Below are positions 44,068-55,859 of a stretch of 64,000 bases of DNA, piece after piece (positions within the stretch are counted from its first letter, which is position 1; each line of letters begins with the position of its first letter). Under the pieces are notes generated by a model. It did no database searches. It saw only the letters and a list, made by a program, of their open reading frames with translations, and was not told the DNA's origin. Both the position numbers and the translations under genes were made by a program. The stretch covers positions 159,972,247 to 160,036,246 of the forward strand of contig CM043943.1 of NCBI GenBank assembly GCA_014529385.2, in the 5' to 3' direction. Origin of the DNA: Adiantum capillus-veneris (Eukaryota > Streptophyta > Polypodiopsida > Polypodiales > Pteridaceae).

Positions 44068-46394
44068 CTAGGCTCTCTCCTGGTCAGCCAAGTCTACCCT
44101 TTTAGCGTTTTCAGGCCCTTCGTAAGATTCGCCTTGTTTTCGTAGTTCCCTAACAGGTTGTTCAATTATGATTTTGTGATCTTGGAGAGTATACTTTTTA
44201 TAATGGGATGGAACATGCATTACATCCTTACCATCCTCTTCCGTGGTTTCCATTTCGGTTGTGTATATCTCCTTTAGAGCTTTTTTCAACTCTTGATATT
44301 TCTTTTTCCGCTCGACTCTGATCATGAGTGGTTTCTTATTCTGTGATTTTTCTTGAGTACCCTTCCTTGTTTTTCTTGATGTCTGAGACATTTTTGAATT
44401 TTTGTTTGAAGGATATCTGCCATTTATTTTGTCCTTGACACAATCATTAGCATCTATCTGCATCAGGAATCGTGTTTTATTGGAGATTGATGGCATAGGT
44501 CATGTTTTTACAATATTGGTTTCTCTCTTTCGTCTATACCATTTTTGTCTTCTTGATTTCTCGTTTGGAAAATCAAAACTTTTCCTCCCGTCCCTTTAAG
44601 AGTAATTGAGCTCTCATATGCTCTTTTTCTGACCTCGAATCTTTTGAGGTAGATGAGTGTTCATCTAACTCATCAGTTGCATCGTAATAGAGGTCAAAAA
44701 AGACTTGTTGAGATTTCATCAAGTCCTTGGGTTCCTCATCTTTGTTTTCAATGTTGAGGACTGATATAATTTGGATGAAAATTATGTCGTAGCCATCCTC
44801 ATTACAAAATTGAGTAGGCATAGACGTATTAACACATACATCCATTGTCGCTAAAACATAAGTCCACCTGAATGGTTCAAATAAATGCTCTGGAAAGGAT
44901 TCAGGTATGTAGGCTTCGTCTGTACAGTCCCTTTCTAGGATACATTCCTCTCGTCTTAAGCTTCCATTTTCTGAAGCTCCCCACATCCAAATAGGAGTGT
45001 CTTCGTTTAACCAGGATGTGAGTTTAGTTTCAGTCAAAGAGACTGAATCAAACTCTTGGATGGGTGTTTTCAAGACATCTCTATAAGTGTGATCTTTTAG
45101 ATTGACTCTTGTTATAGATCCCACCTGCTTCAAGTACAGATAGTTGTTTCCCCAATCTTGGATAAGCTGTACCTGTCGCATGAATGGTCTTCCCAATATG
45201 ATTTCATAATTGAGTTTTCTCCCAAAGTCTAGCTACTATGACAAAAGTGTGTTGATATTCAATTCCACTGGAATTGACTATCACTTTTTCAAGTAGCCCT
45301 AGTGGTCTCTCAATGTGTCCGTCAGCCAACAGCAATTTCATTCGCATTTGTCTAATGGATGGTTGTCCCCAGGATTTCCATACTGCTTTAGTGGCTATGG
45401 CTATGCCAGCTCCACTATCCAGTATTGACATGGTTTCAATGTCATTATACTAGGGTAGTGTTTCCTTCTTCCACTTCATAATATTCTCCAGCCTTGTTCA
45501 TAGTAACTGATCGAATCTCTTTGTTTTCCATTTCATTTTTCAATTTTCTCAAATTCTTATAGATGAACCCCGTTATCCCCACCTTCTCTAGGATTTTCTG
45601 TAAATCGTTCCACAACTATGGCCTGAGTTTCAACAGTTCTCCCAAAGTAAGAGTGCATTGGATGGGTGTAGACATGATTGAATGAATGTTGTCTACTTCT
45701 AGGGTCTGTTTGGCTCTTTTTACTTGAATGGTCTTGCACACGATGGATTCATCTTCGTTATCTCCCAAGTAAGAAGGAAATGTTCTTAATGTCAATGGTT
45801 TAGATATTCCTGAAGCTTCCGATCCGCAATCCCCGTACAAGGATTGTAATTCCATGTTCATATCACATAGGTTATCCAACCAGACTTCCTCTATAGGAGC
45901 TGACTTTAAAGTTAGTCTCCCATCATTGATCTCTCTTACCTTTTCCCATAAGTGTCCTAGCCAGTCTTCCTCTATGAATGGAATTCCGTCTAAGGCATCT
46001 TCACTGTCCGGCACTATAAGCTCTAGTTCATTTGTTTCAAGGTGGGGTTCTGCCACCCTCCTGCCAGCACATCGGATTTGGCTTTCATTTCTTCTACCGC
46101 AAGCTCTTCAGGTTTTGCAATACTTTCAAGCTTGGGTTTTTGTTTATCCAGCATTTCTTGCGTGATTCTTACCAAATTTTGATAAGCCTACAGCTTTGCT
46201 GCTTCCATGTCTGGAGATGGATAGTTTTCCCATTTGTTTTCCATGTTTTGGCCTGCTTTAAGTCCTGCTTGGTAGGCTTCCAAAGCACCATTAATAGGCT
46301 CAAAAATTTTATCAACCAGAATGGATCCTCCAAATTTCACGGTTGTTTCCTTGAATTCACTGCCAGTTTCTTTCACCTTGTCCTGGGCTAGCAT
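44068..46394 (-). pseudogene. E2 protease and flanking linkers
   Basis: The protease motif MSILDSGAGIAIATKAVW lies at 45431-45380, and the second block IILGRPFMRQV near 45200 follows a frameshift. N-terminal to it is an acidic spacer with a conserved CTLTLGELLKLRP (45650), similar to ITFGQLLALNP of E3. C-terminal to it is an acidic linker (45196-44573) and a basic linker (44496-44068) before RT. Stops and frameshifts separate these pieces. Confidence 0.7.
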
Positions 46395-48066
46395 TTTTGC
46401 TTTCTCTTCATTTTCAACCCATTAATTTTTTTTCTCATCTCATATCTTTTGCTTTGGCTCCTTTTGATTCTTTGAGAAAAAACTTTTGTGTTCTCCGAAT
46501 CATCAGAGGAGTTGTGTTTCTCTTTCTTTGCCTGGGCTCTAGTGATTACCTTGATTGGAACAATCGGTTCACTCTCTGATGAGCTACTAGGCATCACTTG
46601 GACTATGTTTACAACAGTTTTTTCCTTGTTCAAAGGATTCTTAGGACAATCTTCCGGAAAGTGTCCTCCCTTTTCGCAACATTGTATGCAATAGGATTCA
46701 ATTGGTTTAAGGTTTTTGTCAGGCTCTCGACATTCGTTCTTTCAATGGTCATGAGCACCACAGTTATGACAGTTTCCTATTTTAGGCTTCATCATGGGTC
46801 TTCCCATGGGAGGTCTGACACCTTGATTAGCTACATAATACATTGTTACAAGCTCTGGTGGAGCATAGGTCATGGATTCTTCCATTGGTGGTAGATAGGG
46901 ACTATACCAATATCCTTCTACCATTACTGTAGATGGACTAGGCTCTGCATAGGGTGTAGCAGGCACTAATGCTTTTTCATCTATGACTCATTCCAAGTGC
47001 ATGTACTTTACAGGCACTGCATTATGTACTGGATACGGAGGTTGTTGTCCCAACACAGGTTGAGGCCTTTCCATACCCATTGGTGGTCTTTGAGCTTGGG
47101 CTATATTAAGCTGATATCTGTACAAGGGTTGTCCCTGGGGCCTCATGGGCATGTACTGAACATTCCCACCATACTTTGGTCTGAAGTAGCACTCATGGGT
47201 TTCATGGTTGGTCCATTTACCCTCAATTGCACACCATTTTTTTGGCCTAATTGGTTGTCCCTGTGGAGGTATCCGTTGTCCTGGTCCTCTCATAGGTGCC
47301 TTTTGCATATTGTTCATCATGTCGTTCATCCTTTTTAGCATATTTCTATGACTGAGAGTGGTGCCACAGTAGCCATTCCCACTTGTTCTGGTTTTGTGGA
47401 TGTTGTTTTCTCACTTTGGTTATCCTTAGGGACATCTTCTTCATTGAAGATCTCGCAATTGTCTCCTAGGTCAATAGCATCAGACAAACACGCTTCTAGG
47501 GTTGTATGCTTTTTACTATAGAGTATAGCATGAAGTTCTTTGTTTATCAGTCCCTCCAGAAACAAATATACAAGTCGTTCTTCTGCAGGTATCTCCATCT
47601 CTGGGCATCTGGCAATGTATTGTTTCATTCGGGTTGCACAATCCTTAACAGACTCACCATGTTTCTATTTAAAGCTGTAGATTTGAGCTACCGTATTATG
47701 TTTTATCCCTGTTTTGGAACAAGCAGCTACAAATCCTTGAGCTAATGTGTTCAAGTCCATGATTGACCTTGGTGGAATGTTTTGGAACCATGTCAAAGAT
47801 TTTTCTTCTAATGTCATTCCAAACCCCTCGAATTGAGTATGGAAATCGAATATACGCTCTGCTCTTAGCACTTGCTTAAAGCTTGCTAAGTGGTCATATG
47901 GATCCCCTGATCCACTGTATTTTTTGACCCATTTTTGAAAATCAGATGGTCTGACACGTCTATTTGATTCAACTCCAGGTCTTTTGGGAGTTGGTCCTGT
48001 TCCGAGTCCTTCAATCCAGTCTGTTGGAAATAGTAACATGTAGCCCTGAACTGGCCTTAGTGTCAC
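46388..48066 (-). pseudogene. gag: E2 gag
   Basis: Capsid-like sequence (KWVKKYSGSGDPYDHLASFKQ, FEGFGMTLEEKSLTWF, FVAACSKTGIKHNTVAQIYSFK) has one in-frame TAG near 47663 and resumes to 47335. After a frameshift a Pro/Gln-rich part carries KWCAIEGKWTNHETHEC (47230) and then CHNCGAHDH...KNEC with TGA inside the knuckle (46739-46741), and CIQCCEKGGHFPEDC (46690-46645). Three Cys/His clusters are thus visible. Both in-frame stops could be C-to-T changes. Confidence 0.8.
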
Positions 48067-48124
48067 CCGGCTTTCTACGTGATGAGGTGGTTTCTGGTTT
48101 CTTCACATTACTCTCAGATGATCT

Positions 48125-48922
48125 CTAACGGTGTTCATTCCTTGGAATTGTTTCTGGTCCTTGACCGAAGATCCAATCCCGTATGGAATACCCTTGGTAT
48201 TTGGTTTGTTCTACCTCCTCAGGAGTCATTATAACAAAGTTGTTGTTATAACAATCCCTAAGCAGGTAGGTTGGTAGGTCTGTTGATCCCCTATCTTTGA
48301 TTTTGAAGATATAGATGATCTTCATTGTTGTTAATTGTCCTGGTGTGGCATGAGAAGTCCACAAAAGATCTTTTATGTTTCTATCTTCCCAACAATAGAC
48401 TCCGATCCTAGGATTATCCGTATTAAGCCGTTTCAAAGGCTTCAAGTCTACTTGATCGTATCCCTCGAATTCCAAAGTTGGTGGTCCTTCTTTTGCTGAC
48501 ATATTTGGGATTATAGTGTTTACTTCTAACCCCCATTTGTCTACCACATCATGATTTTTGACTTGTACATATTGAGTTCCTTTTTTGTCCATGTACATTT
48601 TTCCTTGTTTGTTTGCCCTAACCTCTTCTTCGAACTCAATACCATGGTCATCAATGCGAATAGCATACTCCTCGTTAGGGTCCAAGTAAACCTTAGTCTT
48701 GTAAAAAGAGAGTATATGCTTATACCGCATTTTCGTTCCGGTTTTCGAGTGAGTTGAGTAAGAAGACATTTCGGATGGTGAATCTGAAAAAGTGTCTAAG
48801 ACTTCTTCAGGAATTGTGTGCAAGGAATTGCCTTGATTTACGCTTTCTTTGGTAGATACTCTACTGGAGGTTTCTCCGAGTATACCCTGATTTCCTAGTA
48901 CACGACCAGATCTAAGGTTCAT
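48125..48922 (-). pseudogene. E2 gag N-terminal ORF
   Basis: The open frame of 265 residues starts MNLRSGRVLGN at an ATG (48922) ~2 kb after the primer site. It has a Ser/Thr-rich start, then VYLDPNEEYAIRIDDHGIEFEEEVRAN and other sequence without a match I know. It precedes the capsid part in another frame, so a frameshift or a separate gag N-terminal protein is possible. Confidence 0.55.
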
Positions 48923-50891
48923 ATAGACTTATGAAGCCCTGGATAGAGTACTCACCTCTGGATTGACTTGTCGTCAATTTTCACTCGATTCAATTGCAAC
49001 TTTCTGTCAAGCTATTGATTCCTCGTCTACAACCTGATTCCTGTACAAAATTAATCAAGTTAGCTATTCTTCTATAAAGACAGTAGAGCTCTTGAGAACT
49101 CTTGTCATTGGTCTCTATGTATCACTTCAAATCGTGCCTTGGGAGTCAAAATTTGACTTTCAGATTCGGCTTTAGCAAAATCAAAGGTCTAATCTGCAAC
49201 CTGTAAACTGAGTGTATCTGTACCAATTTTGATCCAATTGAACCCAAAATTGTCCTATGGCTTTATATTATGTTGGTCTAACACTGTATAAGTTCAAAAG
49301 TCCAAAATGATGTCTCTAGATAGCAAAAGTAAATAATCACGATTATTTACTTTTGTCAAGTTTTGGCACTTTTTGGATTGGTTTGGCAAGTATACAACTA
49401 GTTAAGGCTTTTGGACAAGTTTCAATAAGTTTGGACAAAATTTGATCAAGTTTACCAACTGTTCCGTGTTCGGAGACTCTGATTTCGAGAATCTAGCTTA
49501 AGTATCATTTTTGTGGTCCAAATTTCACCAAAATTGATTTGTGGGGTCTACTTGATGTGCTTAACCTTGTGGTATACTCAAATTTGCAAAATCATCAACT
49601 TTTGAAGCAGATATAAATAATCACGATTATTTACTCGAACTATAGTTTTGCAAGGTTTTGCCCCAACTTTGACACAGATCTTTTAAGCACCTCAAGTTAA
49701 GGTCACTAGCCAATTTTCATCAAGTTTGGGCAATTTTTGGTCAAATGGTCATCAATTATCTGTCCGTAGACTAACTTTGCAATTTTAGTCACAAATTTCA
49801 ATCTAGTGATTCAAATCTTACCAAATTTGGTTTGTGGGCTTATTACAACATGGTAAAGCTAGAGGTATGCCAACTTGGTAAAAAAAGTTCAAAAATAGGG
49901 CAGATGTAAATAATCGCGATTAGTTACATTTGACATTTTTTAACAAATTTTTGGTCAACTGAGCATGTACACATGTTTATCACATCAATATAAGCCTATG
50001 GATCAATTTTCAACAAGTTTGGATAAATTTTCTCCAATTTACAAGCAAGACTCAGAAAGTCAGTACAAACTTTAGTTTTTACCCAGTTTTTTGTCAATTT
50101 AGTGATCCAAATCTCTTGGGCCTTTACAAAAGTTGTTTGTAGACATGCAATGAGTCAATGGTATGAACCTTGGCCAATTTAGAGCAAAAAGTTAATAATC
50201 GTGATTATTAACTTGAGGCTTGAAATGAACACTTTTTTGCAATTTTCTCAAACACAGTCTTTAAATGAGCTATTTTAAGCCTATGAATCAAGTCAAAACT
50301 TAATTTGGCCTAAAATATCAAGAAAAAGTAAATAATTTGAGTTTTGGTCAACCTCTTGAAATTTTTACCTTGAAGTGTCTTTGAGCTTACCCACTGGTCT
50401 AGACAACTCTTAGGCTTACTCTCCAGTCGGATTGAGTGAATTCGAGTCTTTTCAAGCTACTTCTAGCCATAGACCTGAAATTTTGTAACTTTACATAAAC
50501 AACTCACAGATGATTCGTTTGGAGTGAGCAATGTTCTAAAATCCACCTTGGATCCTACTTACCCTACTCCTAGATTCTCATGCAATGGGGTTGTGGAAAG
50601 TGTCCACAAACACCCATTTTCTTGTGTTTTTTATTGTTTTCAGAGTCTTGATCTTAAGACTTGTCTCGTCTACCAATCATTGTCAAAATCCTAATCTAAA
50701 TCTACAATCCTACAGTCCTAAAGGTATTCAACGAGTACGATTACTTCCAAGCTACCTCTACACAGCAAAAGACGACAATCTTAAGCTATGCGGTTTCTAA
50801 AATAAAGTTTTGAACTCTAGGCAAACCTAGAGGAAGTTAAAGGAAAACTACACAAGACGCTCGTGTTTTTCCCTAGTTTAGGTCTCTTCAA
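48923..50891 (-). repeat. E2 leader with palindrome array
   Basis: Non-coding leader between primer site and gag. Palindromes at 49329-49350, 49613-49634, 49906-49927 and 50191-50212 are spaced 284, 293 and 285 bp; a half unit follows at 50328. The core is TAAATAATC-R-CGATTATTTA or the variant TTAATAATCGTGATTATTAA. Between them is loosely repeated AT-rich DNA ('caagtttggacaa'), which suggests an ancient ~285-bp tandem repeat in which the palindromes are best preserved. Confidence 0.8.
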
Positions 50892-50909
50892 TCCCCAGCA
50901 ATGGCGCCA
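50892..50909 (-). other. Primer-binding site of E2 (tRNA-Asp type)
   Basis: On the minus strand TGGCGCCATTGCTGGGGA starts two bases after the LTR end. It matches the 3' end of plant tRNA-Asp at 16 of 18 bases, judged from memory of that tRNA. Confidence 0.75.
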
Positions 50910-50911
50910 AA

Positions 50912-51820
50912 TGTGGGACGCATGTCTAACCTCACCATCCTATCTTATTGCAGTATTAGCGAGAACCACGATTAATTTGTCAACCCATGGGATGAAGCTG
51001 ACTTGACTAGTGCATAGAGGCTACAAGAGGTTGTCAATCTCTCCAAAAACAACTAACAACTCGCATCTCACTCAAGCTGCACTCAAGTGACTGAAATCAC
51101 CAAAAGCCAATCGCTCATCGGCAAACAAATCACATCCGTTACAGCATCAAATGACATCTAAACATAACGAAACTTCTAGGACAAGTTTACAAGACCTAAG
51201 CACACATGCCTATGGTCTCAAACCCCACTTTAGGTCAAGTTTCAAAATTGCGATCATTAACAACAATGTATTTTTGACCTAGTCATTTTCAACCCAGAAT
51301 GTATCTAAATGCTTAGCGATGATGCCCCTATATCCTGCCTATGCTTAGTTTTTGATTTAAAAGTATAAATTCCTAGTTATGATGAAATCAGGCCACAGGT
51401 CGTTGACACCAAAAGCTATGAAATACTGTGAATGGCTTACGTCAATGCGTAGAGCTCTTACCTGCGGTTGCAATGCAACAAACGCATTCACAATGTGACA
51501 ACCGGAGAGGGAGTAGGAAGCGCGAGAAGGACAGAAGTGAGCGCAGTTACCTCACGCTGTGTATTTCTTATCCAAAAACTTACAAAAATTGGCTTTTATA
51601 CCTTAGTCAAGTTTTTTGAGTGGTCAAAACTAATAATCTGGAACTCTACCAAAGGTGGGAATTGACTGGCTGATACAATCTAGAAGCTTGTAGCCCCGGC
51701 TCATTAATTATGAAGTTTACCAAGAGAATAGGAGTTACAATATTCCTGATATATCAAAATAATAATTGTTTTACAAAGAGAACTCCGAAAGATGGTGTCT
51801 GCGTTAGCTTGCTGCTAACA
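50912..51820 (-). repeat. 5' LTR of E2
   Basis: 909 bp; minus-strand start TGTTAGCAGCAAGC at 51820 and end GCGTCCCACA. The direct target repeat TTGTG follows at 51821-51825. Confidence 0.9.
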
Positions 51821-51911
51821 TTGTGTGTATCCCAAAAGTCTTTATCAATCCCTACATAGCCTTGCAAGTAGGGGATGAGAGAGAAACACACACACACACA
51901 CACACAAGATC
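51821..51911 (+). repeat. E4 3' LTR, right remnant
   Basis: Continues the E4 LTR after the E2 insertion ('gtgtgtatcccaaaagtc'). At a (CA)n run near 51911 it switches to sequence of the E5-type LTR, so the rest is missing. Confidence 0.8.
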
Positions 51912-52261
51912 CCTAAGGTTTTTAATGAAGCTAACCCTAAGGTCTTTTAAGCTCCATTAGTTGCACGTCGCTCTTTGATAGACTACCTCCTTTTGGACCC
52001 GTATTGAGATGTAACCATCTCTCCTTTTGGTCCACTGCTGAGATAAGTCTAGAAGCATTTATTACACATTGCTCTTTGGTAGACCACCTCCTTTTGGACC
52101 CGTATTGAGATACAACCATCTCTCCTTTTGGTCCCCTATTGAGATAGGTCTAGAAGCACATGTCTCAATTCTAACTCTTGTTCCCGTTTATTCTGCCATA
52201 TTAAATAATCAGTTTAATATGAAAAAATCATATGGGTAAGCTAGATATTAGATTTTGGACA
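51912..52261 (-). repeat. E5 3' LTR, truncated
   Basis: On the minus strand it begins TGTCCAAAATCTAATATC after a polypurine run (AGAGAGAGGTAA), matching the first part of 57615-59061 and of 1816-3425. It breaks off at 51912. Internally it repeats 'ctccttttggacccgtattgagat'. Confidence 0.65.
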
Positions 52262-53032
52262 TTACCTCTCTCTTAAAATCATAATCGTCCTTGACTATGA
52301 GGTAGAGAAGATAAGCCCTAGTCATTAGTCCATGTTTCTTAGCGGGTAGAAGGTCCCTTTTTACCCTACAACATCATTCTAAGATGGATGACTAATCCAT
52401 TTGGTTCTTGGGAGACGTAGTTGCCGCAAGCATGTCTGAGCTTTAGTCCATATCATACTTCCAAAGTAGAGTGACAAGTTCCACTTGGTGTTTGGAAGAC
52501 GTCGTCACCACAAACATGATCCTAAGCATGCATACTTCTTAAATTTGTGCACAATAAAAGGAGAACTAGTCTTATACGACAAAAATATTTTTCATTTAAA
52601 ATGCAGTTTCATATGCTTACTCTAGTGCAACATTGTAAGCATTGACAAGGTTTATATTATCCTTAAGCTAAGTTCCTTGCATCCATTTAGCATCTTTAAG
52701 AGGATCTTTAACTCAATAAGATATCGTCAGATAATATTACCGTTTCTTAATACCTTATCTTCATATCATAGGATGGACTCAGATTGAAGTACTTGTTCTT
52801 AATCTTTGATTTTTGGAGGGTCTACAACTATTTCTTCCTTTTATGGCGCTCCTTTCTAGGCTTACATAGGCTCTCATGGAAAGCATTGTGTGTGAGCCAA
52901 TGGTTGGGCAACTTTAATTGATAAGCCATCTCATTGATTGGCTTAAGAATTTAAAAAGGACCATAGTATCTTTTTTCTAATTTAGCATAATATTCTTCGT
53001 GGCCCGAACGATTCTTGCCCATAGTATGCCTT
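52262..53032 (-). pseudogene. Chromovirus pol C-terminus and trailer (part of E5)
   Basis: Matches 17704-18390 in the same orientation, including the trailer, the chromodomain region near 52780 and the LPNHWLTHN integrase end near 52910-52880. It is separated from the rest of E5 pol by a foreign LTR fragment. Confidence 0.75.
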
Positions 53033-53752
53033 AGATCACACACACACTCACACAATCTCATGTGTGAAGCAAAGAAGACTCTCTCTCCTTCTTAAGATTT
53101 AATGGAAAGCTTACCACCTACTCCAAGCTTGTGAGAAGGGAGGCCTACACCAACAACTCTTGGCTTTGTGATGTAAATACAACCAAGAGCCAAGCTTCAA
53201 TGCATGCTCATCTCCTCTATCATGCTAATTACTAAGCTAAGCTATGCTAATATGAGTGATTATGTGAGGAGACGTACATCTTTCTCGTAAGAATACTCCT
53301 TCTTCCTCTCAATCTACTCTCATACCCCGCTAGCTCTCACCATCTTCGAAGGTGTGTGAGGTCTTGGGTCTGAGACCGTGAGGAAATTGATGTTGTGTTT
53401 GATAAGTGTTTTGCGTAGTGCATGAAGTTTTCATCTTCATTGCACTAGCTAGTATTGAAGGAACACAAGAAATTGTATTGTAAGATGTCTCTCTTGATGG
53501 GAGAAACCATAATAGAAAGCCTTTTGGAGGGGGGACCGGCTCCATGCAAATCCGGTCCTCAACTATTATCAATTGCTTAATTTCTCTCTCTTTTGAAGTA
53601 TTGTTCATGCTATTTAACTAGGTGTTATGCTTTTTGTTGCTTTCTCCACCCAAGCACTCTTGTTAATCTCATTAGGAATCTTTTGTAATGAAATGCTCAC
53701 TATGTTCATGCTATTTTCCGCTACACACAAGTTACTAGGCCATTAAATGTTA
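53033..53752 (+). repeat. Loose chromovirus LTR fragment
   Basis: Plus-oriented sequence matching the last ~690 bp of the E4 LTR (about 19965-20645) and ending AATGTTACA, with the conserved hairpin near 53540. It abuts E5 integrase sequence on both sides, so it is either a truncated solo insertion or the product of recombination. Confidence 0.75.
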
Positions 53753-54430
53753 CAGAATCCCTCTTTGCCCCGCATAAGGGGAAGTATGGGAATTATACAT
53801 GACGTTCTTATCGTATGGGTAATTAACACATAGCCTATTGCCATTTGGAAGATAACCATCCTTCAAGGTGAATGGTTCTTTTTTCTTCCCTATTGCAAAG
53901 ACTGTAATTACATACTTAAAGTCTCGGTCAGGTAGCAGACTCATCTATCATAAAAGTTAGATCATTGTGAGTTTCCATAGACACCACATTTACCCTTGGT
54001 CGTTGTGAAAGTGCATTGACCACTTGATTGTGCTTGCCAACAAGGTGAGCAATATGAAATTTAAATTACAAAAGAAAATTCACCCACCTCATTTGTTTTT
54101 CGGAGAGCTTGGTTTGCATGATGAAGTTCTTGAGACTTTGTGATCCATTCGTAGGATGAATGGAGTCCCCAAGAGATAGTGTTTCCACGTGTTTAGGGAA
54201 TATAGAATAGCTAGTAGCTCTTTTTTGTATTTGCCCAATACTCACTTATCGAAGTTGAGTCTTCGACTCTAATATGCGATGACATGCCTTCTTGAAGCAA
54301 AATAGTTCCAAGGCAATCACCACAAGCATCACATTGGACGTCAAATGGCTTTGAGAGATGTTGAGAGATAAGATTCTCCTTAAGCTTATTCAAAAGCTTA
54401 TTGCACTTTTGCAGTCCATGAATACTTAAC
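53753..54430 (-). pseudogene. E5 RNase H and integrase start
   Basis: SKPFDVQCDACGDCLGTILLQEG (54393-54300), then a degraded LGTPFIL...NH.SLKNF, KHNQVVNALSQRP and EPFTLKDGYLPNGNRLCV...YAGQRGI to 53753. Multiple stops are present. Confidence 0.75.
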
Positions 54431-54465
54431 GTTCTTTTTTGTTAAGTCATGTAATGGGCTTTCTA

Positions 54466-55111
54466 TTAGCGATAATTTTTTTTAATGAAGCATCTATAGT
54501 ATGCACACATACCTATGAAGCTTCGTACCTCCTGTAGATTCCTTGGATTAGGCCATCCTTTTATTATCTCTAATTTTGTTGCATCCATATGGGTGCCATC
54601 TTTAGAGATAATGTGACCTAAGTATTGAATCTCTTGTAGGAAAAAATATCTTCTCTTTTGACTAATGGAAAGCTTATTCTCTCTCACAACTTGAAAGATT
54701 ACCTGGAGGTGTCGCTTGTAGTCCTCAAGAGAATTTGAATGGCCTAAAGACTTTTGTCCATCATGAGTTTGAATGCGTCTGGAGCATGTGTCAGGCAAAA
54801 ACTTGTAACTTATCAAATAGATCTTCTACCCACATTACGAGAAATCTATTGTTGATAGTGATCTTATTTAGTGCTCTATAGTCGACACACATGTGATATG
54901 TGTCGTATTTATTTTGCAGTAAAAGTAATGGTGAACAAAATGGAGAGGAGCTATACCTCACCACCCCTTTTTCCACCAATTCATGCACTTGCCTCATGAT
55001 CTCCTCTTGTTGAGCTTGTGAAACCCAATAAGGAGGCTTGTTAGGCAGTGAGGTATAGCTCCTCTCCATTTTGTTCACCATTTCTTTTGCACTAAAAGTA
55101 ATGGTGAACAA
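54466..55111 (-). pseudogene. E5 reverse transcriptase, deleted and duplicated
   Basis: PYWVSQAQQEEIMRQVHELVEKGVVRYS, CVDYRALNKITINNRFLV and, after a deletion of the DLKSGYHQ to FxDD region, YKRHLQVIFQVVRENKLSISQKR and EIQYLGHIISKDGTHMDATK. The 5' part is tandemly duplicated (about 54927-55056 and 55095-55225). The catalytic FxDD is absent. Confidence 0.75.
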
Positions 55112-55394
55112 AATGGAGAGGAGCTATAACTCACCACCCCTTTTTCCACCAATTCATGCACTTGCCTCATGATCTCCTCTTATTGAGCTTGTGAAACTCA
55201 ATAAGGAGGCTTGTTAGGCAGTGAGCTTCCTAGTAGGAGCTCAATTGCATGGTCATCATCCCACATTTTAGAGGTAGCTCACTAGGGATGTCATCAATGA
55301 AATCATCTTGGAATTAATTTAAGAAATTAGACAACTCTAATTCCTCTTGATTCCATTTATTGCAGGGATATGGTGTTCCCCAACTCATGAGCAT

Positions 55395-55790
55395 CTATGT
55401 ACATGCTCTTTTCCTTGAAGGTGATCTATGTACATGCTCTTTTCCTTGAAGGTGATCTATGTACATGCTCTTTTCCTTGAAGGTGAAGTAGATTCTCCTT
55501 TTAGGGAACTTCATGTTGGGAGCCATGCGATTAAACCATGGTGGCCCAACGATAACATTCTCATGTCTGAGAGGGGAGATGAAGAAATCATTTTTGTCCA
55601 CATAGCTTTGGACATTAACCCTTAATTTTCTAATTAAAGAAGTAACTGAGACGTCTTGTCCCTTGATAGCTCCATTGGATTTCAATGCATCTCCCATCTC
55701 GTAGGCTTGTATGCCTAGCTTAGTGGTCAACTCCGTGGATATGAAGTTGTGAGTTGAACCACGGCAAACAAAATAAATGCATCATACTCT
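55395..55790 (-). pseudogene. E5 protease
   Basis: STHNFIS-type sequence near 55755 without an intact DSG, then TTKLGIQAYEMGDALKSNGAIKGQ, VIVGPPWFN and KFPKRRIYFTFKEK. A 31-bp unit ('tctatgtacatgctctttt...') is repeated three times at 55395-55484. Confidence 0.7.
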
Positions 55791-55859
55791 TCCATCTTCC
55801 CCAAGCAGAGGAAAGGAGAAATCCTTGGCAATGAGGATCCTCTTTTGGAGCTTCAAACA

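Larger units (their letters stand above)
26616..51820 (-). mobile_element. E2: 25.2-kb Ty3/gypsy LTR retrotransposon with a nested DNA transposon
   Basis: Two LTRs with TG...CA ends (26616-27471 and 50912-51820) are flanked by the 5-bp duplication TTGTG. Minus-strand order is 5' LTR, tRNA-Asp-type primer site, long leader, gag, protease, RT, RNase H, integrase, [T2 insertion at about 40.8-32.4 kb], spacer, ORF3, polypurine tract, 3' LTR. The primer site and extra ORF before the 3' LTR point to the Athila/Tat side of gypsy; no chromodomain was seen. Without T2 the element would be about 17 kb. Confidence 0.9.

Noticed and set aside
49329-50337. CRISPR-like array of regular repeats
   Set aside because: Only 4-5 palindromes spaced ~285 bp, with related rather than unique spacers, in a eukaryotic retrotransposon.
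50892-50909. tRNA gene
   Set aside because: The tRNA-Asp similarity covers only the 18-nt primer site next to the LTR, with no cloverleaf.
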